DNA of 57,854 nt from Sphingomonadales bacterium. Lineage in GTDB: Bacteria; Pseudomonadota; Alphaproteobacteria; Sphingomonadales; Sphingomonadaceae. The notes below the pieces were generated by a model. It had not been told where the DNA came from and did not search any database. It worked only from the letters and a program-made list of their open reading frames with translations. Of the stretch, positions 1 through 6,913 are shown in pieces. The DNA is taken from assembly GCA_027483465.1 (NCBI GenBank), contig JAIXUQ010000053.1:1-57854 (forward strand). Direction: 5' to 3'. Numbering within the stretch: position 1 is the first letter of the stretch; every line of letters starts with the position of its first letter. Both the position numbers and the translations under genes were made by a program.

Positions 1-465
1 CGGCTGGCTGCCGATGCGGCATGGGCCGCGCTGCACCGGCAATCCCGCGTGTTCCGCCTGCCCGGCATCTATGGCCCTGGCCGGTCGGCCCTTGATCGGC
101 TGCGCGCCGGGCCGGTGGCGCGCATCGATCTGCCCGGCCATGTCTTCAGCCGCATCCACGTGGATGATATCGCCGGGGCCGTGCTGGCCAGCATGGCCGG
201 CGGGCCGGCGGGCCTGTTCAACATCGCCGATGATCTGCCGGCCCCCGGCGAGGCGGTCACCGCGGCCGCCGCCCGGCTGCTCGGGCAGGCGCCGTCGCCG
301 CTGGTGCCGCTGGCAGCGGCCAATCTCTCGCCTATGGGCCGCGCCTTTTATGGCGAATGCCGGCGGGTGGCCAATGGCCGCATGAAAAGGCAGCTTGGCT
401 ATTGCCTGAAATATCCCGATTATCACACCGGCCTGCGCGCCTGCCTTGAGGAGATGACGCCATGA
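1..465 (+). CDS. SDR/NAD-dependent epimerase-like protein, 3' end only
   Basis: The reading frame is open from the first base, so the gene begins upstream and only about 154 C-terminal residues are present. The motif RLPGIYGPGRS near residue 20, followed by a stretch reading R-I-H-V-D-D-I-A, is typical of the C-terminal half of atypical extended short-chain dehydrogenases of the YeeZ/epimerase kind, where the IYGPGR segment and the HVDD loop lie near the substrate site. The Rossmann GxxGxxG part lies outside the window. A GTG at 49 is available as a start, but conserved sequence continues upstream of it, so it is not used here. The stop overlaps the next start as ATGA (462-465), which suggests co-transcription with the molybdenum hydroxylase gene. 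The substrate cannot be told. Confidence 0.8.
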   Translation, partial: RLAADAAWAALHRQSRVFRLPGIYGPGRSALDRLRAGPVARIDLPGHVFSRIHVDDIAGAVLASMAGGPAGLFNIADDLPAPGEAVTAAAARLLGQAPSPLVPLAAANLSPMGRAFYGECRRVANGRMKRQLGYCLKYPDYHTGLRACLEEMTP

Positions 466-2723
466 AGTTCGGCACCGGACAATCCACCCCGCGCGTGGAA
501 GACGCCCGCCTCCTCACCGGGCAGGGCCGCTATACCGACGACATGGCCCGGCCCGGCATGCTCTATGGCACCACGCTGCGCTCTCCGCATGCCCATGCCG
601 AAATCACGTCAATCGATGTTTCGGCCGCGCTTGCGGTGCCGGGTGTGGTGGCCGTCTATACCCATGCCGATATTGCCGCCTATGGCCCGATCCCCTGCCT
701 GGTGCCGCTTTCGGGCGAGGTGAAGACCCCGCGCACCCTGCTGGCGGCCGATCGCGTGCGCTTCGTGGGTGACGGCGTGGCCTTCGTTGTGGCCGAAAGC
801 CGCGAGGCGGCACGCGCCGGGGCCGAGGCCATCTGGGTGGAGTATGCGGAACTGCCGGCAGTGGCCAGCATCGCGGCGGCCATCGCGCCAGATGCCCCGC
901 TGATCTGGCCGCAGGCGGGCAGCAACAGCCTGTTCGATTGGCAGGTCGGCAACCCCGATGCTGTGGCCGAGGCTCTGGCCGGTGCCGCCCATGTCACCCG
1001 TCTGCGCATCATCCAGAACCGAGTGGCGCCCACCTCGATGGAAGTGCGCGCGGCGCTCGGCGAATTTGATGGCGAGAGCGGCTTTACCCTCACCACCGGC
1101 AGCCAGGGCGTCGCATCGATGCGGCGCGAGCTGGCCAAGGTGATCCTGAAGGTGCCGGAAAGCGAGGTGCGGGTTGTCACCCATGATGTCGGTGGCGGCT
1201 TTGGCATGAAGAGCTTCCTTTATCCCGAATATGCGCTGGTGCTGCACGCCGCGCGCGCCCTTGGCCGCCCGGTGAAGTGGACAGGGGAGCGCAGCGACGC
1301 CTTCCAGACCGATACGCACGGCCGCGCCATGGAAAGCGAGGCGGCGCTGGCGCTGGATGCCCAGGGACGCATCCTGGCGCTGAAGGTGGAAACCTGGTCG
1401 GATCTTGGCGCCTATCAGGCCCAGTTTGGCCCGGCGATCCAGACCATGGCCGGCGGGCGGATCATGGGCGGTGTCTACCGTATCCCGGCCATCCAGAATC
1501 TCGTGCACGGCGTGGTCACCAACACCACGCCGGTGGATGCCTATCGCGGCGCCGGCCGCCCGGAATCGGCCTATATCATGGAACGGCTGATCGAGGCCGC
1601 TGCCCGCGAACTGGGCCTGGGCGTGGACGAAATCCGCGCCCGCAACCTGCTGACCCCCGCCGAACTGCCCCACGCCAATGGCCTGGGCCTCACCTTTGAC
1701 ATCGGCAATTTCCCGGCGGTGCTGGAACGCGCCAAGCAGGTGGCCGATTGGGATGGCTTTGCCGCCCGCAAGGCTGAGGCCGCCACGCGCGGCATGCGGC
1801 TGGGCCGCGGCATGGCCTATTATGTCGAGATCGCCGGCGGTGGCGGCACCGAGGAACATGCCGATGTGAAGGTGGCCGCCGATGGCCGCATCGAAATGGC
1901 GGTGGGCACCCAATCCAACGGCCAGGGCCATGAAACCGCCTATGCCCAGGTGCTCAGCGCCCGGCTGGGCGTGCCGCTGGAGCAGATCCGTATCGTGCAG
2001 GGTGACACGGCCCGCATGGAGGTGGGCGGCGGCACCGGCGGCTCGCGCTCCATGGCCTTTGGCGGCGGCGCCGTGCTGCAATGCGCTGACGACATGATCG
2101 CGCGGGGTGCCGCCCTGGCCGAAGCCGATCTGGGCAGCCCGGTTGACTATGGCGACGGCCTGTTCAAGGCGCAGGGCAGCAATGCCACCCTGAGCTGGGC
2201 CGAACTGGCCAGCCGCCACCCCGGCGCGCTTGATGGCCGCAGCCGCTACACAACCAAGGAAAGCAAGCCGGCGCCCACCTTCCCCAACGGCTGCCACATC
2301 GCCGAGGTGGAGATTGATCCTGCCACCGGTGTGCTCACTGTCACCCGCTATGCGCTGGTGGATGATTTCGGCGTGCTGGTGAACCCGATGCTGGTGGAAG
2401 GCCAGATCCATGGCGGCATCGCGCAGGGCCTGGGTCAGGCGGTGATCGAGAATATCGTCTATGACGAGGCCGGGCAGCTGCTCACCGGCAGTTTCATGGA
2501 TTATGGCATCCCGCGGGCCGACCAGATGCCGCCAGCGGTGACGTTTGAAACCCTGAACACGCCGTCGCCCACCAATCCGCTGGGCGTGAAGGGCTGCGGG
2601 GAGGCCGGCACCATCGGCGCCATGCCATCGGTGATGAATGCCATCATCGATGCGCTGGGCGGTTGCCAAGTGGAAATGCCGGCCACGCCCGAGAAATTGT
2701 GGCGGCTGGCCCAGGCGGCTTGA
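462..2723 (+). CDS. Xanthine dehydrogenase/CoxL-family molybdopterin-binding large subunit
   Basis: A 753-residue protein with the two-domain layout of the molybdenum hydroxylase large subunit: an aldehyde oxidase/xanthine dehydrogenase a/b hammerhead at about 20-130, then the molybdopterin-binding domain. Visible landmarks are VGGGFGMK near 244-251, the active-site loop AYRGAGR at about 360-366, and GVKGCGEAG near 709-717, whose Glu is the expected catalytic base. AYRGAGR is the form II loop; true CO dehydrogenase carries AYRCSFR, so this is probably not a CO oxidiser but a hydroxylase of an aldehyde or N-heterocycle. No FAD or 2Fe-2S subunit gene follows, so partners must lie upstream or elsewhere. 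It overlaps the preceding SDR-like gene by four bases. The substrate is unknown. Confidence 0.9.
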   Translation: MKFGTGQSTPRVEDARLLTGQGRYTDDMARPGMLYGTTLRSPHAHAEITSIDVSAALAVPGVVAVYTHADIAAYGPIPCLVPLSGEVKTPRTLLAADRVRFVGDGVAFVVAESREAARAGAEAIWVEYAELPAVASIAAAIAPDAPLIWPQAGSNSLFDWQVGNPDAVAEALAGAAHVTRLRIIQNRVAPTSMEVRAALGEFDGESGFTLTTGSQGVASMRRELAKVILKVPESEVRVVTHDVGGGFGMKSFLYPEYALVLHAARALGRPVKWTGERSDAFQTDTHGRAMESEAALALDAQGRILALKVETWSDLGAYQAQFGPAIQTMAGGRIMGGVYRIPAIQNLVHGVVTNTTPVDAYRGAGRPESAYIMERLIEAAARELGLGVDEIRARNLLTPAELPHANGLGLTFDIGNFPAVLERAKQVADWDGFAARKAEAATRGMRLGRGMAYYVEIAGGGGTEEHADVKVAADGRIEMAVGTQSNGQGHETAYAQVLSARLGVPLEQIRIVQGDTARMEVGGGTGGSRSMAFGGGAVLQCADDMIARGAALAEADLGSPVDYGDGLFKAQGSNATLSWAELASRHPGALDGRSRYTTKESKPAPTFPNGCHIAEVEIDPATGVLTVTRYALVDDFGVLVNPMLVEGQIHGGIAQGLGQAVIENIVYDEAGQLLTGSFMDYGIPRADQMPPAVTFETLNTPSPTNPLGVKGCGEAGTIGAMPSVMNAIIDALGGCQVEMPATPEKLWRLAQAA

Positions 2724-2774
2724 TGCCGCCCCCCGGGCGTGACACGCCGGGAGTGCCGCAACAGCAGGGCCTGA

Positions 2775-2890
2775 AACAAAGGGAAGCCGCCGTGCCTGCC
2801 CGGCACGACGGCTTCCCGTTGGTTGCGCTTGCCAGCCATTCCTCCCGGAGGATGGGTGGGAGACGGGGGGACGGCAGCCGCGCAACCAAC
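2775..2890 (-). ncRNA. Candidate structured small RNA or leader ending in a terminator
   Basis: Read on the minus strand, a perfect 11-bp inverted repeat (GTTGGTTGCGC at 2890-2880 pairing with GCGCAACCAAC at 2828-2818) encloses a 51-nt C-rich domain containing CCTCC. It is followed with no gap by a 16-bp hairpin and TTTGTTTC. A closed helix, an internal domain and an abutting Rho-independent terminator make the usual shape of a short regulatory RNA. It matches no riboswitch class I know. It is not a leader for a neighbouring coding gene, because the next gene downstream on that strand lies beyond the oppositely oriented hydroxylase. No promoter was identified. Everything beyond the pairing itself is inference. 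Confidence 0.4.
2781..2817 (-). terminator. Strong hairpin, Rho-independent terminator on the minus strand
   Basis: Bases 2781-2796 and 2802-2817 form a 16-bp stem with one imperfect pair and a 5-nt loop. On the minus strand it is followed by TTTGTTTC; on the plus strand it is followed by GTTGGTTG, so termination should be stronger for minus transcripts. It may also protect the 3' end of the plus-strand hydroxylase mRNA, which stops 58 bases before it. Confidence 0.65.
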
Positions 2891-3268
2891 ATCGGGCCGT
2901 GTCACGCCGGAAGGGGCCGAACAGGCCAACCCGCAACCGGCAGCGTCTGGCTCGAAGCCTTGATCATTCCAGCCCGGGCCGTGGGGCCCGCATGCAAACC
3001 GCTGGACTGTCAAACCCGCACGCCCCCCGACGTGACCGATCATCAAGCCCGGCAGCCCGATTGCCATGGCCAAGGCCATGGCAGGCCGGAACACACTTCA
3101 AGCACCAAGTCAGACACGGCGCATCCACAGCCAAGACCGGCACAGCGGCAAACACAACATACATCGCCGCAACATAGGCCGCAGCCTGCCGATTCTTGGA
3201 AACAACTCCCTGTTTTTTCCTGATTTTCTTCCTGGTCTTACGTCTTGTTCAGGTGGCCTCGGGGCGGT

Positions 3269-4078
3269 TCAGTGGCCCAGCAGCAACGGCACCGGCGCAT
3301 CGGCCAGCAGCCCGCGCGTCACCCCGCCAAACAGCATCTGCCGCATCCGGCTGTGGCCATAGGCACCCTGCACGATCCAGCCGGCCTGGCGTTCCACCGC
3401 CACGGCGCGGATGACGCTTTCCACGCTGGCACCGCCGCTGTCGCGTTCCAGCACCTCCACCGAAAGGCCATGGCGCGACAGAAAGGCCGCAGCGGCGCGG
3501 GCCGGGTATGGGCTGTCCTTCTCTGCCACGGTCAGCAAGCTGATGTCGCTGGCCAAAGCCAGCAGCGGGATCGCGGCCCGCATGGCCCGGGCCGCTTCCT
3601 GCCCGCCATCCCAGCACAGCAGCGCCGGCGATGCCGGCGAAAATCCGGCCGCAGCCTCAGGCACGGCCAGCACGGGAGCCGGTGCCCGCACCGCCACATC
3701 GCCCAGCAGGCCCAGCCGCAGCGCCGGCGCCCGGCCAAACGGGCCGGCGCTCATCACCACCACATCAGCCAGCCGCGCCGCCTCCACCATCCGGTCGGCG
3801 CTGTCACCATCGGCCGATTGCCATTCCCAGCTGATCCCTTCGCCGCGCAGCCGGGCCTCGACTGCCACCCGCTCCTCCTGGCGGCGGGCCTCCACCGCAT
3901 CGATCAGCGTGGTCACCGGAAACGCCCCCATGGCCGGATCGCCCAGCGCATAGGCGGCATAAGGCATCACCGAAAGACAAACGAGATGCCCGCCCGTGGC
4001 CCGCGCCAGATCAAAGGCTGCCTGCAACCGCGATGGCTGGCCTTCATCCCCTTCGATATGCACAAGGATCGTCTTCAT
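3269..4078 (-). CDS. Universal stress protein, tandem UspA domains
   Basis: A 269-residue cytoplasmic protein with two UspA folds in tandem. It opens with MKTILVHIEGD, the usual first strand. The second domain ends with GAYGHSRMRQMLFGGVT, which fits the G-2x-G-9x-G(S/T) ATP-binding signature; the first domain has no such motif, so probably only the C-terminal half binds nucleotide. The ATG at 4078 is preferred over a GTG 18 bases upstream because it is preceded by GGAGGG at a suitable distance and fits the family start. It begins 15 bases after the stop of the FNR-type regulator gene, so the two are probably one transcript. Tandem Usp proteins are commonly induced by low oxygen or stationary phase; this one being part of that response is inferred from its neighbour. 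Confidence 0.9.
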   Translation of the reverse strand: MKTILVHIEGDEGQPSRLQAAFDLARATGGHLVCLSVMPYAAYALGDPAMGAFPVTTLIDAVEARRQEERVAVEARLRGEGISWEWQSADGDSADRMVEAARLADVVVMSAGPFGRAPALRLGLLGDVAVRAPAPVLAVPEAAAGFSPASPALLCWDGGQEAARAMRAAIPLLALASDISLLTVAEKDSPYPARAAAAFLSRHGLSVEVLERDSGGASVESVIRAVAVERQAGWIVQGAYGHSRMRQMLFGGVTRGLLADAPVPLLLGH

Positions 4079-4092
4079 TGCCCATCCCTCCC

Positions 4093-4797
4093 TCACAAAG
4101 CATCCTCTGCTGCTTCCGCCAGCGCATCGGGATCCTGGATCACCACCCGGCGGCCACCAGGCAGCCCGATCACCCCGGCGGCCTTGAGGCGGGTCATCTG
4201 CCGGCTCACGGTTTCGATCGTCAGGCCCAGAAGATCGGCCATCTCGCCCCGGCTCAGCGGCAGTTCAACGCTTTGCACCGCGGCATCGGTGCCGCCCCGG
4301 CGGTGGGCGGTTTCCGCAATGAAGCCGGCCACCCGCGCCAGCGCCGTGGCCCGTGCCAGGCGCGACAGGGCCCCGCGCACCTGTGCCAGTTCGGCCATGG
4401 TGCGGGTCAGCAGGCTACGCTCCATCGCCGGATGCGCGACCATGCAGCGTTCGACGACGGCTTGCGGAAAAACACACAGCGAAACCGCGGTGAGCGCCAC
4501 GACATCATGGGGGGCTGGCCCGGCCTCGGCAAAGGGGGTGCCCAGAAAATCACCGGGCCACAACAGGCCCACGATCACATCCTGCCCGGCCGGGTTGGTG
4601 TGGCAGATCTTCATCAGGCCGCGCTGGATATTGGCACAAAGGCGGATGGGATCGCCGGCGCGGATCAGGCTTTCGCCGCGCGCCAGGGTGCGGTGGATGC
4701 CCTGCGCGGCAAGCGGGGCCAGCGCCGCATCGGCCAGCACGCCGCACAGCGCGGAATCACGCACATCACAATTGCTGCAGCTTTTCCCGAACACCAT
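4093..4797 (-). CDS. Crp/Fnr-family regulator with FNR-type iron-sulphur cysteines
   Basis: A 234-residue transcription factor with an N-terminal cyclic-nucleotide-like sensor domain and a C-terminal winged helix. Cysteines at 7, 10 and 18 (C-x2-C-x7-C) plus Cys108 match the four ligands of the oxygen-labile 4Fe-4S cluster in the FnrL/FnrN/FixK-like proteins of alphaproteobacteria. The helix-turn-helix spans about 182-205, and its recognition helix, TIETVSRQMTRL, keeps the E-x2-S-R contacts used on TTGAT-N4-ATCAA sites. The ATG follows GGGAGAG at good spacing. It lies just upstream of the stress-protein gene. I see no clear FNR box in the 69 bases before it, so autoregulation is not supported. 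Whether it answers to oxygen, rather than nitric oxide or redox state, is inferred from the cysteines. Confidence 0.9.
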   Translation of the reverse strand: MVFGKSCSNCDVRDSALCGVLADAALAPLAAQGIHRTLARGESLIRAGDPIRLCANIQRGLMKICHTNPAGQDVIVGLLWPGDFLGTPFAEAGPAPHDVVALTAVSLCVFPQAVVERCMVAHPAMERSLLTRTMAELAQVRGALSRLARATALARVAGFIAETAHRRGGTDAAVQSVELPLSRGEMADLLGLTIETVSRQMTRLKAAGVIGLPGGRRVVIQDPDALAEAAEDAL

Positions 4798-4866
4798 GGC
4801 ACTCTCCCACCTGCCATCTTCGCTGTTCTGGCGGTGGGCGTAATCGGGGCAGCTACCTAAGGGATA

Positions 4867-5766
4867 TCACGCACTAGACTTCGCCCTGAGAGCCACGGCC
4901 AGGCCCAGCAGCGCCAGCACGGCACCGGCAATAGAAGTCGGGCTCCACACAAAGCCTTCGGCCACGGTGGAAATGGCCATTGCCACCACCGGCACCGCCA
5001 CGCCATTCCACGCCGCCTGCCCTGGCCCGACGATGCGGATCAGCGTGTAATACAGGCTGAAGGCCACCGCCGAGGCCGCGATGCCCAGATAGGCCAGGCC
5101 CGCCAGATAGACGGGATCAGTGGAAAAGCGCGGCGGCCCGGCCACGGCCAGCGCCACCGCACCATCGATCAGCGCGCCCCACAGCATCGCCCATGCCAGG
5201 CCGGCCTCCAGCGGCATGGCACGGCCGCGCGGGGTGGCCTGCAACACATTGGCGATGCTGGCCGACAAGACACCGGCAAAGGCCAGCAGCAGGCCATGGC
5301 CGAAATCGGCGCCGCCGGGGCGGGCCAGATCAGGGGCAAACAACAGGCCCACGCCGCCAAGGCCGATCAGGCTGCCCAGCAGGAAACGGGCGGTGAGCCG
5401 CTGGCCCAGAAACAGCGCGCCAAACAGGCTGTTGGGCACCAGGAGAAAGGCGAAGGTAAGGCTGATCAGCCCAGAGGTGACATAGAGTTCGGAGCGGTAG
5501 ACCAGATTGAAATTCAGCACGAACTGGGTGACCGCCACCAGCAGGGCAAAGCCATGCTGGGCCGCCGTGAGCCGCAACGATTTGCCGGTGAACAGGCAGA
5601 GCAGCAGCATCACCGCCGCCCCCAACGCAAAGCGCCAGGTAACCGACCAGCTGGGTGGCACATCGCCCAATTGCGTGCGGATCACGAACCATGTGCTGCC
5701 CCAGATCAGGGTGCAGCCGGCAAAGGCGGCCCAGGCCTTGGGCGTGAAGCGGCCCGGCGCCGACAT
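4867..5766 (-). CDS. EamA-type (DMT superfamily) transporter
   Basis: A 299-residue inner-membrane protein with about ten hydrophobic segments in two EamA repeats. The first repeat carries the family signature around residues 12-24 (FAGCTLIWGSTWF), and a proline-containing RIVGPGQAAWNGV segment appears in the second. Family members export amino acids and other metabolites. The ATG at 5766 overlaps the stop of the threonine aldolase-like gene as TGATG, showing translational coupling; frame upstream of it is just the tail of that gene read in another frame. An amino acid or aldol product handled by the coupled enzyme is a reasonable guess for the substrate, but nothing in the sequence fixes it. 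Confidence 0.9.
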   Translation of the reverse strand: MSAPGRFTPKAWAAFAGCTLIWGSTWFVIRTQLGDVPPSWSVTWRFALGAAVMLLLCLFTGKSLRLTAAQHGFALLVAVTQFVLNFNLVYRSELYVTSGLISLTFAFLLVPNSLFGALFLGQRLTARFLLGSLIGLGGVGLLFAPDLARPGGADFGHGLLLAFAGVLSASIANVLQATPRGRAMPLEAGLAWAMLWGALIDGAVALAVAGPPRFSTDPVYLAGLAYLGIAASAVAFSLYYTLIRIVGPGQAAWNGVAVPVVAMAISTVAEGFVWSPTSIAGAVLALLGLAVALRAKSSA

Positions 5767-6785
5767 CAACCGGCCTGCAAGGCGTGCGCCAGACGCGCGA
5801 TCGCCTCGGCCGGCGTGTCCCAGCTCACCACCAGCCGGGCCTGGTTGGAACCGGCATCGCCCCAATCATAAAACTGGAACCCCTGGGCGCGCAGGCGCTC
5901 CGGCTCTCCGGGGGCCAGTTGCACAAAGACTTCGTTGGCCTGCACCGGATACATCAGCCGGCTGGCCGCAGCCGCCGCCAGGGCCTGCGCCCCGGCATTG
6001 GCGGCGCGCGCATTGCGCAGCCACACGCCATTTTCCACCATGGCGATGATCTGGGCGGCATTGAACCGGCCTTTTGAGGGCATCTGCCCGGCCCGCTTGC
6101 GGCGCCAGCGCAGCTGATCGGCCAGCGCCAGATCGAACAGCACAATGGCCTCAGCGGAAAGCCCGCCATTCTTGATGCAGCCAAAGCTGAGCGCATCCAG
6201 CCCGGCCACCAGCGGAGCGGGATCGCCGCCCAGGTGCGCCACCGCATTGGCAAAGCGGGCGCCATCCATGTGCAGGCGCCAGCCGCGCGCCCGGGCATGG
6301 GCCGCCAGCGCCGCCACTTCGGCCGCAGTGTAGACCGTGCCGCATTCCGTGGCCTGGGTGATGGACAGCGCCGCCAGTTGCACCTGGTGCACATCGCCGC
6401 GATGGCCGGCCAGCGCCGCATCCAGCCCGCCAGGTGTCAGCTTGCCATCGGCACCGGGGCACAGCAGCAGCTTGGCCCCATGGGTGAAGAATTCCGGCGC
6501 GCCGCATTCATCCACCTGGATATGCGCCTCAGGGTGGCAGGCGATCGCGCCCCAGGGCGGCACCAGGCAGGCCAGCGCCAGCGCATTGGCTGCCGTGCCG
6601 GTGCTCACCGGCAGCGCCATGCACGGCCGGCCGAAAAGTGCGCTGAACAGGCCATCCAGCGCCCTTGACCAATCATCCCCGTCATAGCCCGCCGCCTGTG
6701 CCGGCGCGGCGGCAGCCACCGCCGCCAGCACCTCCGGGCACACGGCGGCGGCATTGTCGGACATGAAGTTGCTGGGCGTCACCAT
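5766..6785 (-). CDS. Low-specificity L-threonine aldolase-like PLP enzyme
   Basis: About 339 residues of the beta-eliminating lyase/threonine aldolase family (fold type I), which cleaves L-threonine or allo-threonine to glycine and acetaldehyde. Landmarks are NFMSDNAAAV at the start, STGTAANALAL (phosphate-binding turn), HMDGARFANA with the cofactor-pairing Asp, and SFGCIKNGG, whose Lys205 is the expected Schiff-base residue. The SFG-x2-KNG form is usual in alphaproteobacterial members. The start is uncertain: ATG at 6785 is chosen, while ATG at 6764 (MSDNAAAV) would also fit, and neither has a strong ribosome site. The gene is coupled by TGATG overlap to the EamA transporter. It may act on another beta-hydroxy amino acid. 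Confidence 0.85.
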   Translation of the reverse strand: MVTPSNFMSDNAAAVCPEVLAAVAAAAPAQAAGYDGDDWSRALDGLFSALFGRPCMALPVSTGTAANALALACLVPPWGAIACHPEAHIQVDECGAPEFFTHGAKLLLCPGADGKLTPGGLDAALAGHRGDVHQVQLAALSITQATECGTVYTAAEVAALAAHARARGWRLHMDGARFANAVAHLGGDPAPLVAGLDALSFGCIKNGGLSAEAIVLFDLALADQLRWRRKRAGQMPSKGRFNAAQIIAMVENGVWLRNARAANAGAQALAAAAASRLMYPVQANEVFVQLAPGEPERLRAQGFQFYDWGDAGSNQARLVVSWDTPAEAIARLAHALQAG

Positions 6786-6852
6786 GGCGCCCGGTTTGGA
6801 AGCGCGGCCGGTGAAGGTCAATGGCCTGTCCGAACTCCATGTCACCCGGCCA

Positions 6853-6884
6853 CGAAAAACGGCGGCCCCCGAAGGAGCCGCCGT
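6853..6884 (-). terminator. Rho-independent terminator of the 11-kb autotransporter gene
   Basis: On the minus strand, ACGGCGGCTCC and GGGGCCGCCGT pair as an 11-bp stem (one G-U) closed by a TTCG tetraloop and followed by TTTTTCG. It begins 30 bases after the autotransporter stop, which is the right distance and direction to end that transcript and insulate the threonine aldolase gene. Confidence 0.85.
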
Positions 6885-6913
6885 CTGTTCGTTCAGCCTG
6901 TTGGCGTTGCCGC

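Larger units (their letters stand above)
2724..3268. other. 545-bp gap between convergent genes, no convincing protein gene
   Basis: This gap lies between the stop of the molybdenum hydroxylase (+) and the stop of the universal stress protein (-). Open frames cross it on both strands, but they lack ribosome sites and recognisable sequence, so I call none. The first 170 bases hold strong inverted repeats, described separately as a candidate minus-strand RNA with a terminator. The segment 3205-3250 is pyrimidine-rich on the plus strand with several T runs, unlike the GC-rich surroundings. I see nothing else interpretable. Confidence 0.6.

Noticed and set aside
2732-2751. A small GC hairpin just after the hydroxylase stop
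   Set aside because: The two arms need a bulge and leave almost no loop, so it is much weaker than the adjacent 16-bp hairpin and is not listed separately.
609-2936. A 775-residue minus-strand frame opposite the molybdenum hydroxylase
   Set aside because: The sense strand encodes a complete, motif-rich enzyme; the antisense frame has no recognisable motif.
2663-3223. A 186-residue plus-strand frame running into the gap after the hydroxylase
   Set aside because: It starts inside the hydroxylase gene in another frame, has low-complexity composition and crosses the hairpins.
4798-4866. A possible FNR box controlling the FNR-type gene
   Set aside because: I looked for TTGAT-N4-ATCAA and close variants in this spacer and found none.
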